Below, one piece after another: positions 26,201-34,488 of a DNA stretch of 64,000 bases; within the stretch, counting starts at the first letter, position 1; the number at the start of each line of letters is the position of its first letter. Position numbers and translations under genes: made by a program. The stretch covers positions 62,001 through 126,000 of the forward strand of contig DASWQH010000036.1 in NCBI GenBank assembly GCA_036403815.1, given 5' to 3'. The notes beneath the pieces are model-generated. The model ran no database searches and was not told the DNA's origin. It saw only the letters and a list, made by a program, of their open reading frames with translations. The stretch comes from JACVRN01 sp036403815 (GTDB lineage Bacteria > Acidobacteriota > Blastocatellia > Pyrinomonadales > Pyrinomonadaceae).

Positions 26201-28538
26201 GGAGGTCTGACTGAAAGTTTGTCACGCCTGTCTTCCAGTTGTTGCCGATGGAAGGCTCGCCCGCGTCATGGCCTAAATATTCCACTGTGAGCGCCGCAGG
26301 CCCCTGGCTGCTCGAAGTCACGTTGACCAAAGTTCCCGGCGCTTCAAAGTTCTGATAGCCAACCTTTGGGCCTGAGTCATCGGGGGCTGGCGGAATGACG
26401 CCGGATTGATTCGGAGTAGGCGAAGGCGTTGGCGTAGGCGTTGCGTCCGGCGTTGGAGTCGGCGTCGGTGTGATTACCGGATCGTACGCCGCAAACATAC
26501 GCATGCCGCTGCTCTGCCGCGCGATGACGCCCTTCTCTGTGTTAGAGTTTGAGCCGCCCTGAACGCACGCACCCATGCAGCCGTCCTCATAACCGACCAG
26601 CACGCGCCCTTCCTTGTCAACCGTGGCGTCGAAGAAGTCTAATAAGTTGCGAGGCACGGCGCAGCCTTGGAAGCCGCGTGTACAAATTCCGTCACGCTGC
26701 ATCGGATCATTCGGCGTAGCGTTCACAGTAGTCCATGTATTGCCACCATCAAAAGTGGAAGCAATGTACAGATACCAAGCGCCGCTAAAATCAGGCGAAT
26801 CCTGATCGCCTGCGCTGGTGCTGCCATAAAAAGCGAAGGCCGCACGCGCCGTATCCATACCGCCATCGCCTGCGACGACCGCCGGAAAGACGGCGTTCTG
26901 TAAACCAAGCTGCGCCCCGACATCTGTATGATTAATCCACGTGACACCCTTATCGTGCGAGACAGCTATACGCGGATGACCGTCAGCGCCTTCATAGCCG
27001 AGGAAGACTGTGCCGTCGGTCGCTATGCCTACGGATGCGTCGGTGTCTCCGACGCTGGAGTTCGGAACGGTACGCACCTGCCAAGTGGTGCCGTTGTCTT
27101 CAGACACAACCATGCCCGCCCCGTTGCCGCATTTCCTGTTCGGCAAGTAAACAGTTCCGTCCGGCGCTATTTTAAGATGTCCATGTAAGGGGGCGCAGCC
27201 ATTGAGTTCTGTGAAAGCGTAAACCGGCACAGCAGGCCCGAAGGTCAGGCCGCCGTCAACGCTCAGGGCGCAGTTGGCCGCGCCTGTGCCGGAACCGGTC
27301 TCCTGCACTCCTTCTTGTGAGCAGTAGTAAACAGCATTTTGATAGACCGCTCCTTGAGGCAAGGGAGCATGGAACGGGCCTACGCCTATCGTCTGGTGGT
27401 CTACACCCGAACCGATGCCGAAGCCTGCGCTCGGCGTGTAGCTCGCGCCGTCGTTGTCCGTAATGTCCATAGTGGCGGTCGGCGTCAAGCCTTGAAGCTG
27501 AGACACGAATGTGCGTCCAGTGTCTTTGTCTGTGACGAGAATGGGGTCGCCGCCGATTATCCTGGGCGCTGTGTCTGATACGAGCGGAGTCTGATCCCAG
27601 GTAACCTGTGCAGGAGAAGTGTTGTCGTTGAAGGTGACGCGCAAAGCGTAATCGGAAAGGCCACCGAAGAACATTACCTTGCTGCTTAACCAGTTCGCGC
27701 CGATTGAAGGCTCGCCCCACTCTTCGGCGACTCCCGCCGGAGGATAGTAATTGATGTACTGAGGCGTCCCCGGTGGCGGTGGTGCAGGCGTCGGAGTCGG
27801 CGCGGGCGTGGCCGTAGGCGTCGGCGTAGGACTACCAACAGCGCACGTAGCGTTACCTATGAGCGTATAGCTTCCGTTGCTTGTGCCATCAATTTCCGTG
27901 AGCAAGACACCGACAAGCATGTAGGTCTCGCCGAAAATTGCGGTGAGAGATTGACCCGCAGTCGGGTTGCCGACTTTACTGTTCGCAATCGTGAGCGTGA
28001 TTGTGCCGTCGGTGGTAAACGTTCCGGCATCCAAATTACCGGCGGTCGTGTCAACGCTGTTGGCGGTGGTTCCGTACGCATAACTCACTGCGGAGTTGCC
28101 GTCGGTCAACATGGAAACCCAGTAATTGGTGGCGTTCGGCGAAGTGAAATAAATCTTCCACTGTGTGTTGGCCGGAAGCGTTCCCTGAAGGTCGCTAACC
28201 TTCATCGTAAAGACCAATTTGCTGACACCGGCCCCAAAGTAAGGCTCGGCGATTGAGATTGTTTGCATGTCATGTTTGGCTGAGCCTGCGGCTGGCAGTT
28301 GGTCGCCGGAAGGGTCGCTCACGCTTGTGACTCCCGGCGGGGTGCAGTTAGCTGGCGCGGCAGGCACCGGATTAGCGTCTACATTCGCCAGCGCCAACGC
28401 GAGCGCGCTCAACATAACGCAGACTATTAAGGCCGCGAGGATTCTGACTCGAAACTTTATCGAGCCGGGAAATAGACTGTTGACATCCGAATGCGAATCT
28501 TTCGCGGCCTTTTTAGTCTTTTGCGAATTTCCAAACAT
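23283..28538 (-). CDS. Giant secreted protein: duplicated BNR/sialidase-like halves, Fn3 and six FG-GAP repeats
   Basis: A 1751-residue exported protein; the ATG has AAGGAG 8 nt upstream and a signal helix at residues about 30-50. It opens with a beta domain (about 60-235), then a Pro/Thr linker. Two homologous halves of about 420 residues follow (270-690 and 730-1170). Each contains EPSIG, GSGVDHQTIGVGPFHAP or a close variant, HGHLKIAPDGTVYLP-like and GRVLVGYEDGC-like segments, as in BNR/sialidase-fold propellers. An Fn3 domain (about 1174-1265) and a second copy of the N-terminal beta domain come next. Six FG-GAP-like repeats begin near residue 1480 and the protein ends in VPIPSAFIY. The architecture suggests glycan binding or processing at the surface; catalytic residues cannot be assigned. 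Confidence 0.85.
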   Translation of the reverse strand: MFGNSQKTKKAAKDSHSDVNSLFPGSIKFRVRILAALIVCVMLSALALALANVDANPVPAAPANCTPPGVTSVSDPSGDQLPAAGSAKHDMQTISIAEPYFGAGVSKLVFTMKVSDLQGTLPANTQWKIYFTSPNATNYWVSMLTDGNSAVSYAYGTTANSVDTTAGNLDAGTFTTDGTITLTIANSKVGNPTAGQSLTAIFGETYMLVGVLLTEIDGTSNGSYTLIGNATCAVGSPTPTPTATPAPTPTPAPPPPGTPQYINYYPPAGVAEEWGEPSIGANWLSSKVMFFGGLSDYALRVTFNDNTSPAQVTWDQTPLVSDTAPRIIGGDPILVTDKDTGRTFVSQLQGLTPTATMDITDNDGASYTPSAGFGIGSGVDHQTIGVGPFHAPLPQGAVYQNAVYYCSQEGVQETGSGTGAANCALSVDGGLTFGPAVPVYAFTELNGCAPLHGHLKIAPDGTVYLPNRKCGNGAGMVVSEDNGTTWQVRTVPNSSVGDTDASVGIATDGTVFLGYEGADGHPRIAVSHDKGVTWINHTDVGAQLGLQNAVFPAVVAGDGGMDTARAAFAFYGSTSAGDQDSPDFSGAWYLYIASTFDGGNTWTTVNATPNDPMQRDGICTRGFQGCAVPRNLLDFFDATVDKEGRVLVGYEDGCMGACVQGGSNSNTEKGVIARQSSGMRMFAAYDPVITPTPTPTPDATPTPTPSPTPNQSGVIPPAPDDSGPKVGYQNFEAPGTLVNVTSSSQGPAALTVEYLGHDAGEPSIGNNWKTGVTNFQSDLQTLFITFDDSNPNGTVASWVNRPSPASQFVDSDPIGFTDRQTGRVFAGELTLLSGDNKTAYSDNDGQTWVVSAFGQGIGSSVDHQTIGGGPFHAPMTRPTDVPGLYPNAVYYCSQLPQSACARSDDGGATFGPIVGVDPVADGHCGGLHGHVKVGPDGTIYLPFNNCNGKGAVIVSEDNGITWTIRNVQNANYTTVSASALQDPAVGIDSDGHVYFGMANGDGSAVVATSDDQGVTWKNIYDVGAAYGIKNTAYPAAVALDSGRAAIAFYGSTTPGNPQSPDFNGVWHLYIAHTFDGGQHWTTTDATPGAPMQRGCIWMGGGANICRNLLDFFDMTVDKEGRVEVGYVNGCAGGNCAQAAPTAKGNAYTATATIARQSSGRRLAVAFDPQTAASVPGLPSVTTRRVGAVVHLGWSEADDGNSPITSYQILRGTASGSETLLATVPGTQTTYDDLTATDTSKTYYYKVLAVNGVGASGSNNEVAASYMGDTCGGMILQRTPPGHPEQTLQGAAPASLAIDYIAVGEPTSTNDLMLKMKVTSLASVPANSRWRIVWNTYASSGQQFYVGMTTLDDATPVFEYGEVATGVVGLVVGVPLETKKGDALPTSNFNPDGTITIYVPKSAVGNPQPGDLLGAVNGRTFTGDNDQTRNLERSTLLIDHTFVKAQRDNGYPAATYTIAGNISCAGPTPTPTPKPTSNDFDADGISDIAVWRPSEGNWYIFNSSMNSQTVRQWGGQGDQIVPADYDGDSKTDIAVFRPSEGNWYIINSSTGAVTIKNWGQSGDKPLASDFDGDGKADIAVFRPSEGNWYIINSGNNSLTVRGWGAADDKPVLGDFDGDGKTDIAVWRPSDGNWYIINSSTNSATVKQWGMDGDKPVAADYDGDGKTDIAVFRPSEGNWYIINSADSTTTVRSWGEATDKTIPGDYDGDGKADIAVWRPSEGNWYIIGSSSDSTLLRNLGLSNDVPIPSAFIY

Positions 28539-28821
28539 GATGCTTCTCCTTCAATGCGCTGCAAGAGACGGTTGGCGCGGATTCAAGCTCCGCGTGCGAT
28601 TGGGGGGGAAGCAAAGGGCACTAAAGATGGAAAGCGACAGCACCTGGTTTTCACAAAACCGGGATTGAGAACGAGCTATTTCATTCTTTGCCACAACTCC
28701 TGTCAGAAAAAGTTGTTGAGATTATGAAATTTTTCCTACTATTAGCATGGGTACAGGATAATCAAGGTGGTTGAGAAAAACTTGAGGAAGGGTTGAGCCG
28801 CAGCCATTCTCATGGAAATCG

Positions 28822-29136
28822 GACGAATTTGCACAGAAACAAATCCCATTTGACTAACAACAAAATGATTGGTAATTGCCCTGATTCCGACTTGAATTGA
28901 AGCAAACCCAGTAGGAATTGTTCCAATCCCCACCGGGATTGAAGCAATCTCTACTTGAATTGGAGTAATTCAAGTAGAGATTGAAGCCATTCAAGTCGGA
29001 ATTGGAGCAATCCCAGTGGGAATTACTCCAATTCCTAAAGGGATTACTTCAATTACATCTGGAACAGCCTCAATCCCCAAAGGAATCGGAACAATCCCCA
29101 AAGGGTTTAGAGTTATCCCCGATAGTACGGGCTGTC
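28822..29136. repeat. Array of degenerate 21-bp repeats (array 2, about 15 units)
   Basis: Units in perfect 21-bp register run from 28822 to about 29136, clearest from 28885 to 29115. They centre on GGRATTGRAGCAA preceded by a C-rich half. Inverted pairs occur inside, for example CTCTACTTGAATT at 28949-28961 and its complement at 28967-28979. Short open stretches on both strands encode a seven-residue repeat (such as GIGTIPT), but they have no ribosome site and are broken. Array 2 and the hairpin at 29223-29310 occupy the 844-bp gap between two minus-strand genes. Confidence 0.85.
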
Positions 29137-29222
29137 GGACGAATCAGATAACTATACTAATTTCTTAGTTTAGCTCACAAAAGCGGTGTTTTGCGTAATT
29201 CCTGGCCGGTTTTGCGTAAAAC

Positions 29223-29310
29223 AACGTGAGTTCGACGTAAACGAAAGATTTCAAGCAAGCCTGCTGACGCAGGCTTGCTTGAAATCTTTCGTTTACGTCG
29301 AACTCACGTT
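29223..29310. repeat. Perfect 42-bp stem hairpin (short member of the ACGTGAGTTCGA family)
   Basis: Bases 29223-29264 are the exact complement of 29269-29310, with a TGAC loop. The outer ends read AACGTGAGTTCGACGTAA, which is also found, with small changes, at the ends of the elements at 47272-47488 and 54959-55370. It lies 72 bp after the stop of the minus-strand lipoprotein gene. Confidence 0.9.
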
Positions 29311-29382
29311 AAAACAAGTCTGCTTCCAGCCCATGTAAGCCCCTTTCAGGGGCTATCTCAACATCTCTATTGCACGGACTTC

Positions 29383-30108
29383 TTAGCCTAGGCGCTTGAG
29401 AGCCTTCTTTGCCAGCGTTTTTAGCTTCTGGATTTTGATGTTCACGCTGTCTGTGCCGCCTATGCTGAGTCGTAGGATGGAATCATTCTTGATGACGTAG
29501 AGCACCCCGGCCCTTGAGTCGCCTGCCCAGAAGGCTTCGTCGCCGACGCCAGCGACTCTGGTGAGCTTTGCTTCTCCTTCTTCCTCTTCTTCGCGCTCGC
29601 CGCGTTCCTCTCTTTTGCCCGCCTCTGCTTTCCCTCGCTCTTTCTCGCGCTCACGTTCGCTTTCAGCGCTCTTCTCGGCGGCCTCCTGGAATCTCTCTTT
29701 CCAAAACTGCCGGACGCTGGCCGCCGGATTATCGGGACTGTTTCGCGTCACTTCCAGGCTCACAGATTTATTGAAGGTAGGCATTGTATAAAAGCACTGT
29801 GAGATTGCGAATGCGCTGTTGGGACGCGTCGAGGATTTAGTTTCTTTGGGTGCTTCGCCTTGCACCGCTTTAAGCTCATCTGCGGTGAGAAGCGCGCAGC
29901 CATCAATCACTCCTTTGGCGGGCGCAGTCACGGGCGTGCTGACATTGGCTTGCGCAGTGTTGGCGGAATCAGTCGCCGGGGAAGCATTAGTTTGCACGGC
30001 GGGTGTGTTCGCCTGCGTCTGCGTGCCGCTTTGATTCCCAGACTTTTCGCAACTGGCCGCCGTTAGACAGAAGCAGAGAATAAGCACTAAGTAGAATTTT
30101 ACGCCCAC
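29383..30108 (-). CDS. Putative lipoprotein with a charged helical insert
   Basis: A 241-residue protein starting with GTG (GGGAG 6 nt upstream). The signal ends in LTAASC, giving a probable lipid-modified cysteine at residue 20. An Ala/Thr/Asn-rich linker follows. A domain beginning DGCALLTADELKAVQG and continuing with an SQCFYTMPTFNKSVSLEVTR strand resembles the DUF3558-like exported family. Residues about 140-180 are almost entirely Glu, Arg and Lys (ESEREREKERGKAEAGKREE), which should form a long single helix or coiled coil. It is then followed by RVAGVGDEAFW. The role is unknown. It lies downstream of the TonB-dependent receptor on the same strand, 77 bp away. Confidence 0.7.
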   Translation of the reverse strand: MGVKFYLVLILCFCLTAASCEKSGNQSGTQTQANTPAVQTNASPATDSANTAQANVSTPVTAPAKGVIDGCALLTADELKAVQGEAPKETKSSTRPNSAFAISQCFYTMPTFNKSVSLEVTRNSPDNPAASVRQFWKERFQEAAEKSAESEREREKERGKAEAGKREERGEREEEEEGEAKLTRVAGVGDEAFWAGDSRAGVLYVIKNDSILRLSIGGTDSVNIKIQKLKTLAKKALKRLG

Positions 30109-30185
30109 CGATAGCTCCCTCCGTTGCTTGGAGGCGCGGAAGCAGATTGAATTTATGCTCTCATGCCTCTCTCTTCCACTTTCAC

Positions 30186-33185
30186 TCAGAAGATAAACCG
30201 CACTTGCAGTTGGAACATTCGCGGCGGGTCGATGTTTGCGAACGCCGGAATCGCGTTCGTGGCCGTGCCGACGGCTACGAGCTGGCCGAATGTCGTATTC
30301 GGCGTGAGCGAGTCGCCGTAAATCGTCTGTCCACGGCCTAAATAGTTTCCGTGATTGAAGAGATTGAAGCCCTCCAACCTGAGCAGGATGGAGGTGCGTT
30401 CCGATGTCTTGATGCGACTCTCGATGAAGATTCCCACTTCGGAGGTCGGGGTGCCGCGGAACGCCGACTTGGGGATGACCGTTCCGTTGATGACGGGGCG
30501 GTCGTTGTTCGCGCCGTCACCGTTGTTGTCAATGCCCGTCGTGGCATTGAACGGACGCGCGGACGCGAGCTGTGTCACGGTGCCTGCCGTAATGTTGAAC
30601 GGAAACCGGTACAAGAACGTGATGACCGCGCGATGACGCTGATCGAGCAGGCTCGGCCCGCGTTCTTCCTCGCCAAGCCGCGAGATGATGCTCTGGTTCG
30701 GCCCAATGCCGTTGCCGTCCGGCTCGCTGGTGTTGGTCGTCATGGACAGCGTGTAGCTGACCGAGGCATAAATACGCGAGTTGCCGCGATAGGTGACTAG
30801 CGTCTGCAATCCGTTGTAATCGGCGACGCCTAGATTCATCAACACGTTGACCTGGCGCACACCGCCATTGACCGGCAGGATTGGACGGGTAGCATTGGCC
30901 GCGGCCACGCTTCTAACCTGTCCGGGTGCCGTGCGGTCGAAGGGCGACGGGGCGTTCAAATCCACGGTGCGGTCGATGCTGGTCAAGTGCTGATGCACGA
31001 AGTCGCCCCCGACGAACAAACCCTTTATCACCTCGCGCTCGGCACCGAAGGACAGCACCTGGCTGCGCGGATTCACTAATTCGTCGGGATAATTCGGCAG
31101 CAGGTTGAAGTTCAGCCCGTACCTCGCGAACTGCTCCCGATAGAAGTCCCGTCTGCCCGCCCTGATCGTAATATCGCGCGCAGGCAATTGAGAAGCAGGC
31201 AGCGTCCTTGGATCAACGTTCACCGGGAGGCATGATCCCGTCAGGCAGGTCGGGAAGCCGGTTTGCCCTGCGGTCGCGGTGTAGGTCGTTAATCCGTCTA
31301 GCCCGTTCACCAGATAGCCAGCAACCGCATTGGATCGAATCTGCGTGTAATACATGCCGTAGCCGCCGCGAATCACAGTGCGCGAATCGCCCCCCGGATT
31401 CCAACTGAAGCCAAGGCGCGGCGCGAAGTTCTTCGTCGCGTCGGTCAAGGTCTGCCGGTCGTAGCGGATCCCAAGGTCGATGGTAAGGTCGCTGCGCAAG
31501 CGTATGCTGTCCTGTATGAACCCTGTCAAGAGCCACTGCGGCAGCTTGTAGCTGTCGATCCCGAAGTTGATCGGCTGCGTGTAGTTCTGCACGTCGGCCA
31601 ACGTCAATTGATCGAAGGGGGCTGTCGTCGTGTTCCTGAACGTAAACGTGCCGAGGACAGCGGTGCCTGGCTCGCTGCCCGTGCCGCCTGAGGTGTGACG
31701 GATTACACTTCCGCCGAAGCGGATGTAGTTCTTGCCACGCGACCACGATAGCGTGTCAGAGAACTGCGCCTGGCGACTATAAATGTTGGAGGCTCGCGAC
31801 TGTCCAATGGTGAACGGCACATTCCCGGCGCGTGTGTAGGTAGTTGAGAGGGTCTGAGCCTCCCAGAGCGTGACAGGATCACCGTTCAGGAAGGCGAATC
31901 GCGCCTCGTTGAGAAGATTCGGGTTGATGACCCACGTGTCATTGACCTGAGTTGTCCATGACCGCCGCGAGTACTTGCGCGCGACGCTTGGTGCGTTCGT
32001 GCCGCCCACGGCGTCCTGGGGATTGTCGTCGTAGAACCGATCAACGTTGAAGCGAACCATCAAGGTCTGACTCTGCGTGAGCTTTTGGTCTAGCCGTCCG
32101 TCGAAGAGGAACTGGCGATAGTGACCCGTGTAGTCGAGGTGTCCATCCGCTGGCAACAGGAAGGCGGGCAGCGTACTTGAGAGGAACGTCGTTCGATTCT
32201 GCCGCGTGTAGTCCGCCGTGGCGAAGAAGAAGGTCTTGTCCTTGACTATAGGCCCGCCGACAGAGCCGGAGATTTGCGAGAGCGCATCAGGAATGTCCAC
32301 CGGGTTGATAGCCTGGAGCGTGGTGGGCGTGACGCAAGTAGGCACTGACGGCGGGCAGAAGCCCTTGGTCGAGAACGTCTTCGCCTGCCAGCCACCGGGA
32401 CGGAGCATTAACAGTCCTTCACCGCGCAGGTCGTTCGTGCCGGACTTGGTGACGATGTTCAGCGCGGGGCCGGAGGTCCAGCCGAATTCGGAAGAGAACG
32501 CGTTCGAGAGCACGTTCACTTCCTGGATGGCACCGAGCGGCACAGTGGCGATAGCCGTCTGGCGACCCCACCCTTCATCGTTGTTCGCGCCGTCGAGCAA
32601 GACCGTGGTCTGACGACGCCCACCCACACCGGTGACGAAGTAGGTCGAGTTGACGAATAGATCTCCCGTGCCCTTTGCCTGCCGGAACGCTGAATTGAGG
32701 AGCGGCAGCGTCGTCACCTTGCGTCCGAGGATCGGCGTCTCATCGATTTGCGGGCTGTCGAGCCGGAGGCCGATCTGCGGATTCGAGCGCACGCCTTCGG
32801 TGGTGCCGTAGACAGTAACCTCCGCCTTCGAGGTGCCGACGGAGAGTATCATCTTCAGGGTCGCGGTCTCACCCGAGCGTAGCGTGATGTCCTTGAGTTC
32901 TTCGTTGCCGAATCCGTCCTTGGACACGCTGACCGTGTAGGTTCCCGTCAGCGACAGCGCCGGAATGGTGGAACTGCCGTCGCTTCCCGAGACGGCCTCG
33001 CGCACGTCGCCAGTCGCGGAGTTCACCACCGAAACTTTGGCATCCTTCACGACGGCACCGGTTTGATCGACCACGACGACGACGACCGTAGCCGTGTTGG
33101 GAGACTGCGCGGCGACCGGCGACACGATGAAGGCAAAGAGCGCAAGTAGGAGCAGATGCAAGCGCAATCGATTCTCGCGGGTCAT
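30186..33185 (-). CDS. Oar-like TonB-dependent outer membrane receptor
   Basis: A 999-residue outer membrane protein from the ATG at 33185, which has GAGGT 7 nt upstream (an ATG at 33221 is in frame but lacks a site). After the signal peptide (cleavage near PVAAQS) comes a carboxypeptidase-regulatory-like domain (about 28-110, TVVVVVVDQTGAVVKDAKVSV). The plug follows, with the SVTYxVTGVGGRRQTTVLLDG-type region near 180-200. The long beta-barrel ends in the aromatic-terminated MFQLQVRFIF. Large families of such receptors, suited to importing sugars or other bulky nutrients, are a hallmark of Acidobacteriota. No TonB or partner lipoprotein of SusD type is adjacent, so the substrate is open. Confidence 0.9.
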   Translation of the reverse strand: MTRENRLRLHLLLLALFAFIVSPVAAQSPNTATVVVVVVDQTGAVVKDAKVSVVNSATGDVREAVSGSDGSSTIPALSLTGTYTVSVSKDGFGNEELKDITLRSGETATLKMILSVGTSKAEVTVYGTTEGVRSNPQIGLRLDSPQIDETPILGRKVTTLPLLNSAFRQAKGTGDLFVNSTYFVTGVGGRRQTTVLLDGANNDEGWGRQTAIATVPLGAIQEVNVLSNAFSSEFGWTSGPALNIVTKSGTNDLRGEGLLMLRPGGWQAKTFSTKGFCPPSVPTCVTPTTLQAINPVDIPDALSQISGSVGGPIVKDKTFFFATADYTRQNRTTFLSSTLPAFLLPADGHLDYTGHYRQFLFDGRLDQKLTQSQTLMVRFNVDRFYDDNPQDAVGGTNAPSVARKYSRRSWTTQVNDTWVINPNLLNEARFAFLNGDPVTLWEAQTLSTTYTRAGNVPFTIGQSRASNIYSRQAQFSDTLSWSRGKNYIRFGGSVIRHTSGGTGSEPGTAVLGTFTFRNTTTAPFDQLTLADVQNYTQPINFGIDSYKLPQWLLTGFIQDSIRLRSDLTIDLGIRYDRQTLTDATKNFAPRLGFSWNPGGDSRTVIRGGYGMYYTQIRSNAVAGYLVNGLDGLTTYTATAGQTGFPTCLTGSCLPVNVDPRTLPASQLPARDITIRAGRRDFYREQFARYGLNFNLLPNYPDELVNPRSQVLSFGAEREVIKGLFVGGDFVHQHLTSIDRTVDLNAPSPFDRTAPGQVRSVAAANATRPILPVNGGVRQVNVLMNLGVADYNGLQTLVTYRGNSRIYASVSYTLSMTTNTSEPDGNGIGPNQSIISRLGEEERGPSLLDQRHRAVITFLYRFPFNITAGTVTQLASARPFNATTGIDNNGDGANNDRPVINGTVIPKSAFRGTPTSEVGIFIESRIKTSERTSILLRLEGFNLFNHGNYLGRGQTIYGDSLTPNTTFGQLVAVGTATNAIPAFANIDPPRMFQLQVRFIF

Positions 33186-33312
33186 TTTGATTACCTCGTT
33201 GTTTTGGGGTAGGCCGTACAATCGATTCTAGCTCAGAGGCCGATCGGTCTTGATTGGCACTATAGATGATCGCTTCGGGCTTCTGAAACAACGAATTGTA
33301 CGAGCGTACGAG

Positions 33313-33335
33313 AACTACTACCACACTTCGTAGTT
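33313..33335. promoter_or_regulatory. Inverted repeat upstream of the receptor gene, possible BlaI-type site
   Basis: AACTAC at 33313-33318 and GTAGTT at 33330-33335 form a dyad about 130 bp upstream of the receptor start. ACTAC/GTAGT arms are typical of known BlaI/MecI operators, but the spacing here is longer, so this is only a hint of control by the nearby BlaI-like repressor. Confidence 0.25.
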
Positions 33336-33476
33336 TCTTTGTATTAGGCATAGCGAGCTGGATTGGGGCCGCCGCTGCTTATAGGCTGGACAGCATAGAC
33401 CAATCCTATTTCAAGTCTGATCTCAAAAAGATATTGTCAGGATGAGAAGTGAGAAATGGCGAAGGCCCTTAGGCAC

Positions 33477-34484
33477 TTATTGGAGCAAGCGCATGACTTG
33501 CTCAATTGCTATATGCGTCCACTTCAAAATGTCAGAGTCCGTGGCGATAAAAGCTATGAGAAGCAGGATGGAGGCCGGGAAAGCCCATTTGATAAGGCCG
33601 GAAACAATCGCATCGCCTTGCCGGTAGGGATTATCAGTGGCGGCTGCCGCTTCCGTCAGTCTGCGCACGCGACGCGCCACATCGCCGCCCGTTTCGTCAA
33701 TCAGGAATGCGCCCGCATGCATTGTCGGCCTTGCTCCAATCTGCACTGCCCGCGAAATTTTGATCATCGCATCGGCAAGATTAAGCGCTCCGAAAGAGCC
33801 GCATGCGCACGCCGCATACTCGTCCGCAGCCTCCTCTGCGCTCGCCGCCCACGCGAGGTCGAGGGAGCGCCCGCAGGGTACTATCATCAGCAGATCGCGG
33901 CAGGCGCGCATCAATGCGCGCTTGAGATTATCGTGGGCTGCTATGTGACCCGATTCGTGTGCCACTACTGCTCGAATCTCTTCACGGCTCAGCACATCGA
34001 AGACTTGATTGGCAATAAACAAACGCGGTCGGATAGCGCCAACTACAGCGATGACAGGAAACTGGTGATCAATTCGATATGCCGGTATTGAAATATTTTC
34101 AAGGCTGACGGGCTCGGCGCGGTTGAGCCAGTTGGTGATGAGCTGTCGAGTTGCGCGCCACGTCACGAAACCACGCCAGATGGCAAGCACGAGACCTGTC
34201 ACGGATAAGCTTGTAATAACTGCAAGCTTCAGAGTCACGACTTCTCCGGTCATTCCTGGCTCATGGGCGACATAGGCTGGAATAATTAACAGCAGAACAC
34301 AGACGATTGCGCTTGCCAAAGGAAAGACGCGCAGAGCGAAAAGCATATTGGCTCGCTTGATCACCGAATGATGAGAGACGAGATGCTTTAAGCCTCGCCA
34401 AAGTATCACTGACAGCGATGATGCAACCGCATTAAACACGAGCAGTGCGGCAAGCGCCAGACATATACCAAGCAGTTCGTACAT
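33477..34484 (-). CDS. M56 family (BlaR1-type) membrane metallopeptidase
   Basis: A 335-residue protein with about five membrane helices. The zinc motif is HESGH at 176-180 and a probable third ligand lies in AEEAADEYA near 217. In the BlaR1 family such peptidases respond to an outside signal and remove the BlaI-type repressor. Here the C-terminal penicillin-binding sensor domain of BlaR1 is absent: the protein ends after one more helix. The signal is therefore not obviously a beta-lactam. It begins 4 bp after the BlaI-like gene, the usual arrangement. Confidence 0.88.
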   Translation of the reverse strand: MYELLGICLALAALLVFNAVASSLSVILWRGLKHLVSHHSVIKRANMLFALRVFPLASAIVCVLLLIIPAYVAHEPGMTGEVVTLKLAVITSLSVTGLVLAIWRGFVTWRATRQLITNWLNRAEPVSLENISIPAYRIDHQFPVIAVVGAIRPRLFIANQVFDVLSREEIRAVVAHESGHIAAHDNLKRALMRACRDLLMIVPCGRSLDLAWAASAEEAADEYAACACGSFGALNLADAMIKISRAVQIGARPTMHAGAFLIDETGGDVARRVRRLTEAAAATDNPYRQGDAIVSGLIKWAFPASILLLIAFIATDSDILKWTHIAIEQVMRLLQ

Positions 34485-34488
34485 ACGG

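Noticed and set aside
28742..28933. A 63-codon minus-strand gene
   Set aside because: It consists partly of array 2 repeats, has no ribosome site and no known domain. More likely chance or a decayed repeat frame.
28822..29136. CRISPR array
   Set aside because: The 21-bp units are contiguous and all diverged. There are no constant repeats separated by unique spacers and no cas genes. The same applies to 22914-23186.
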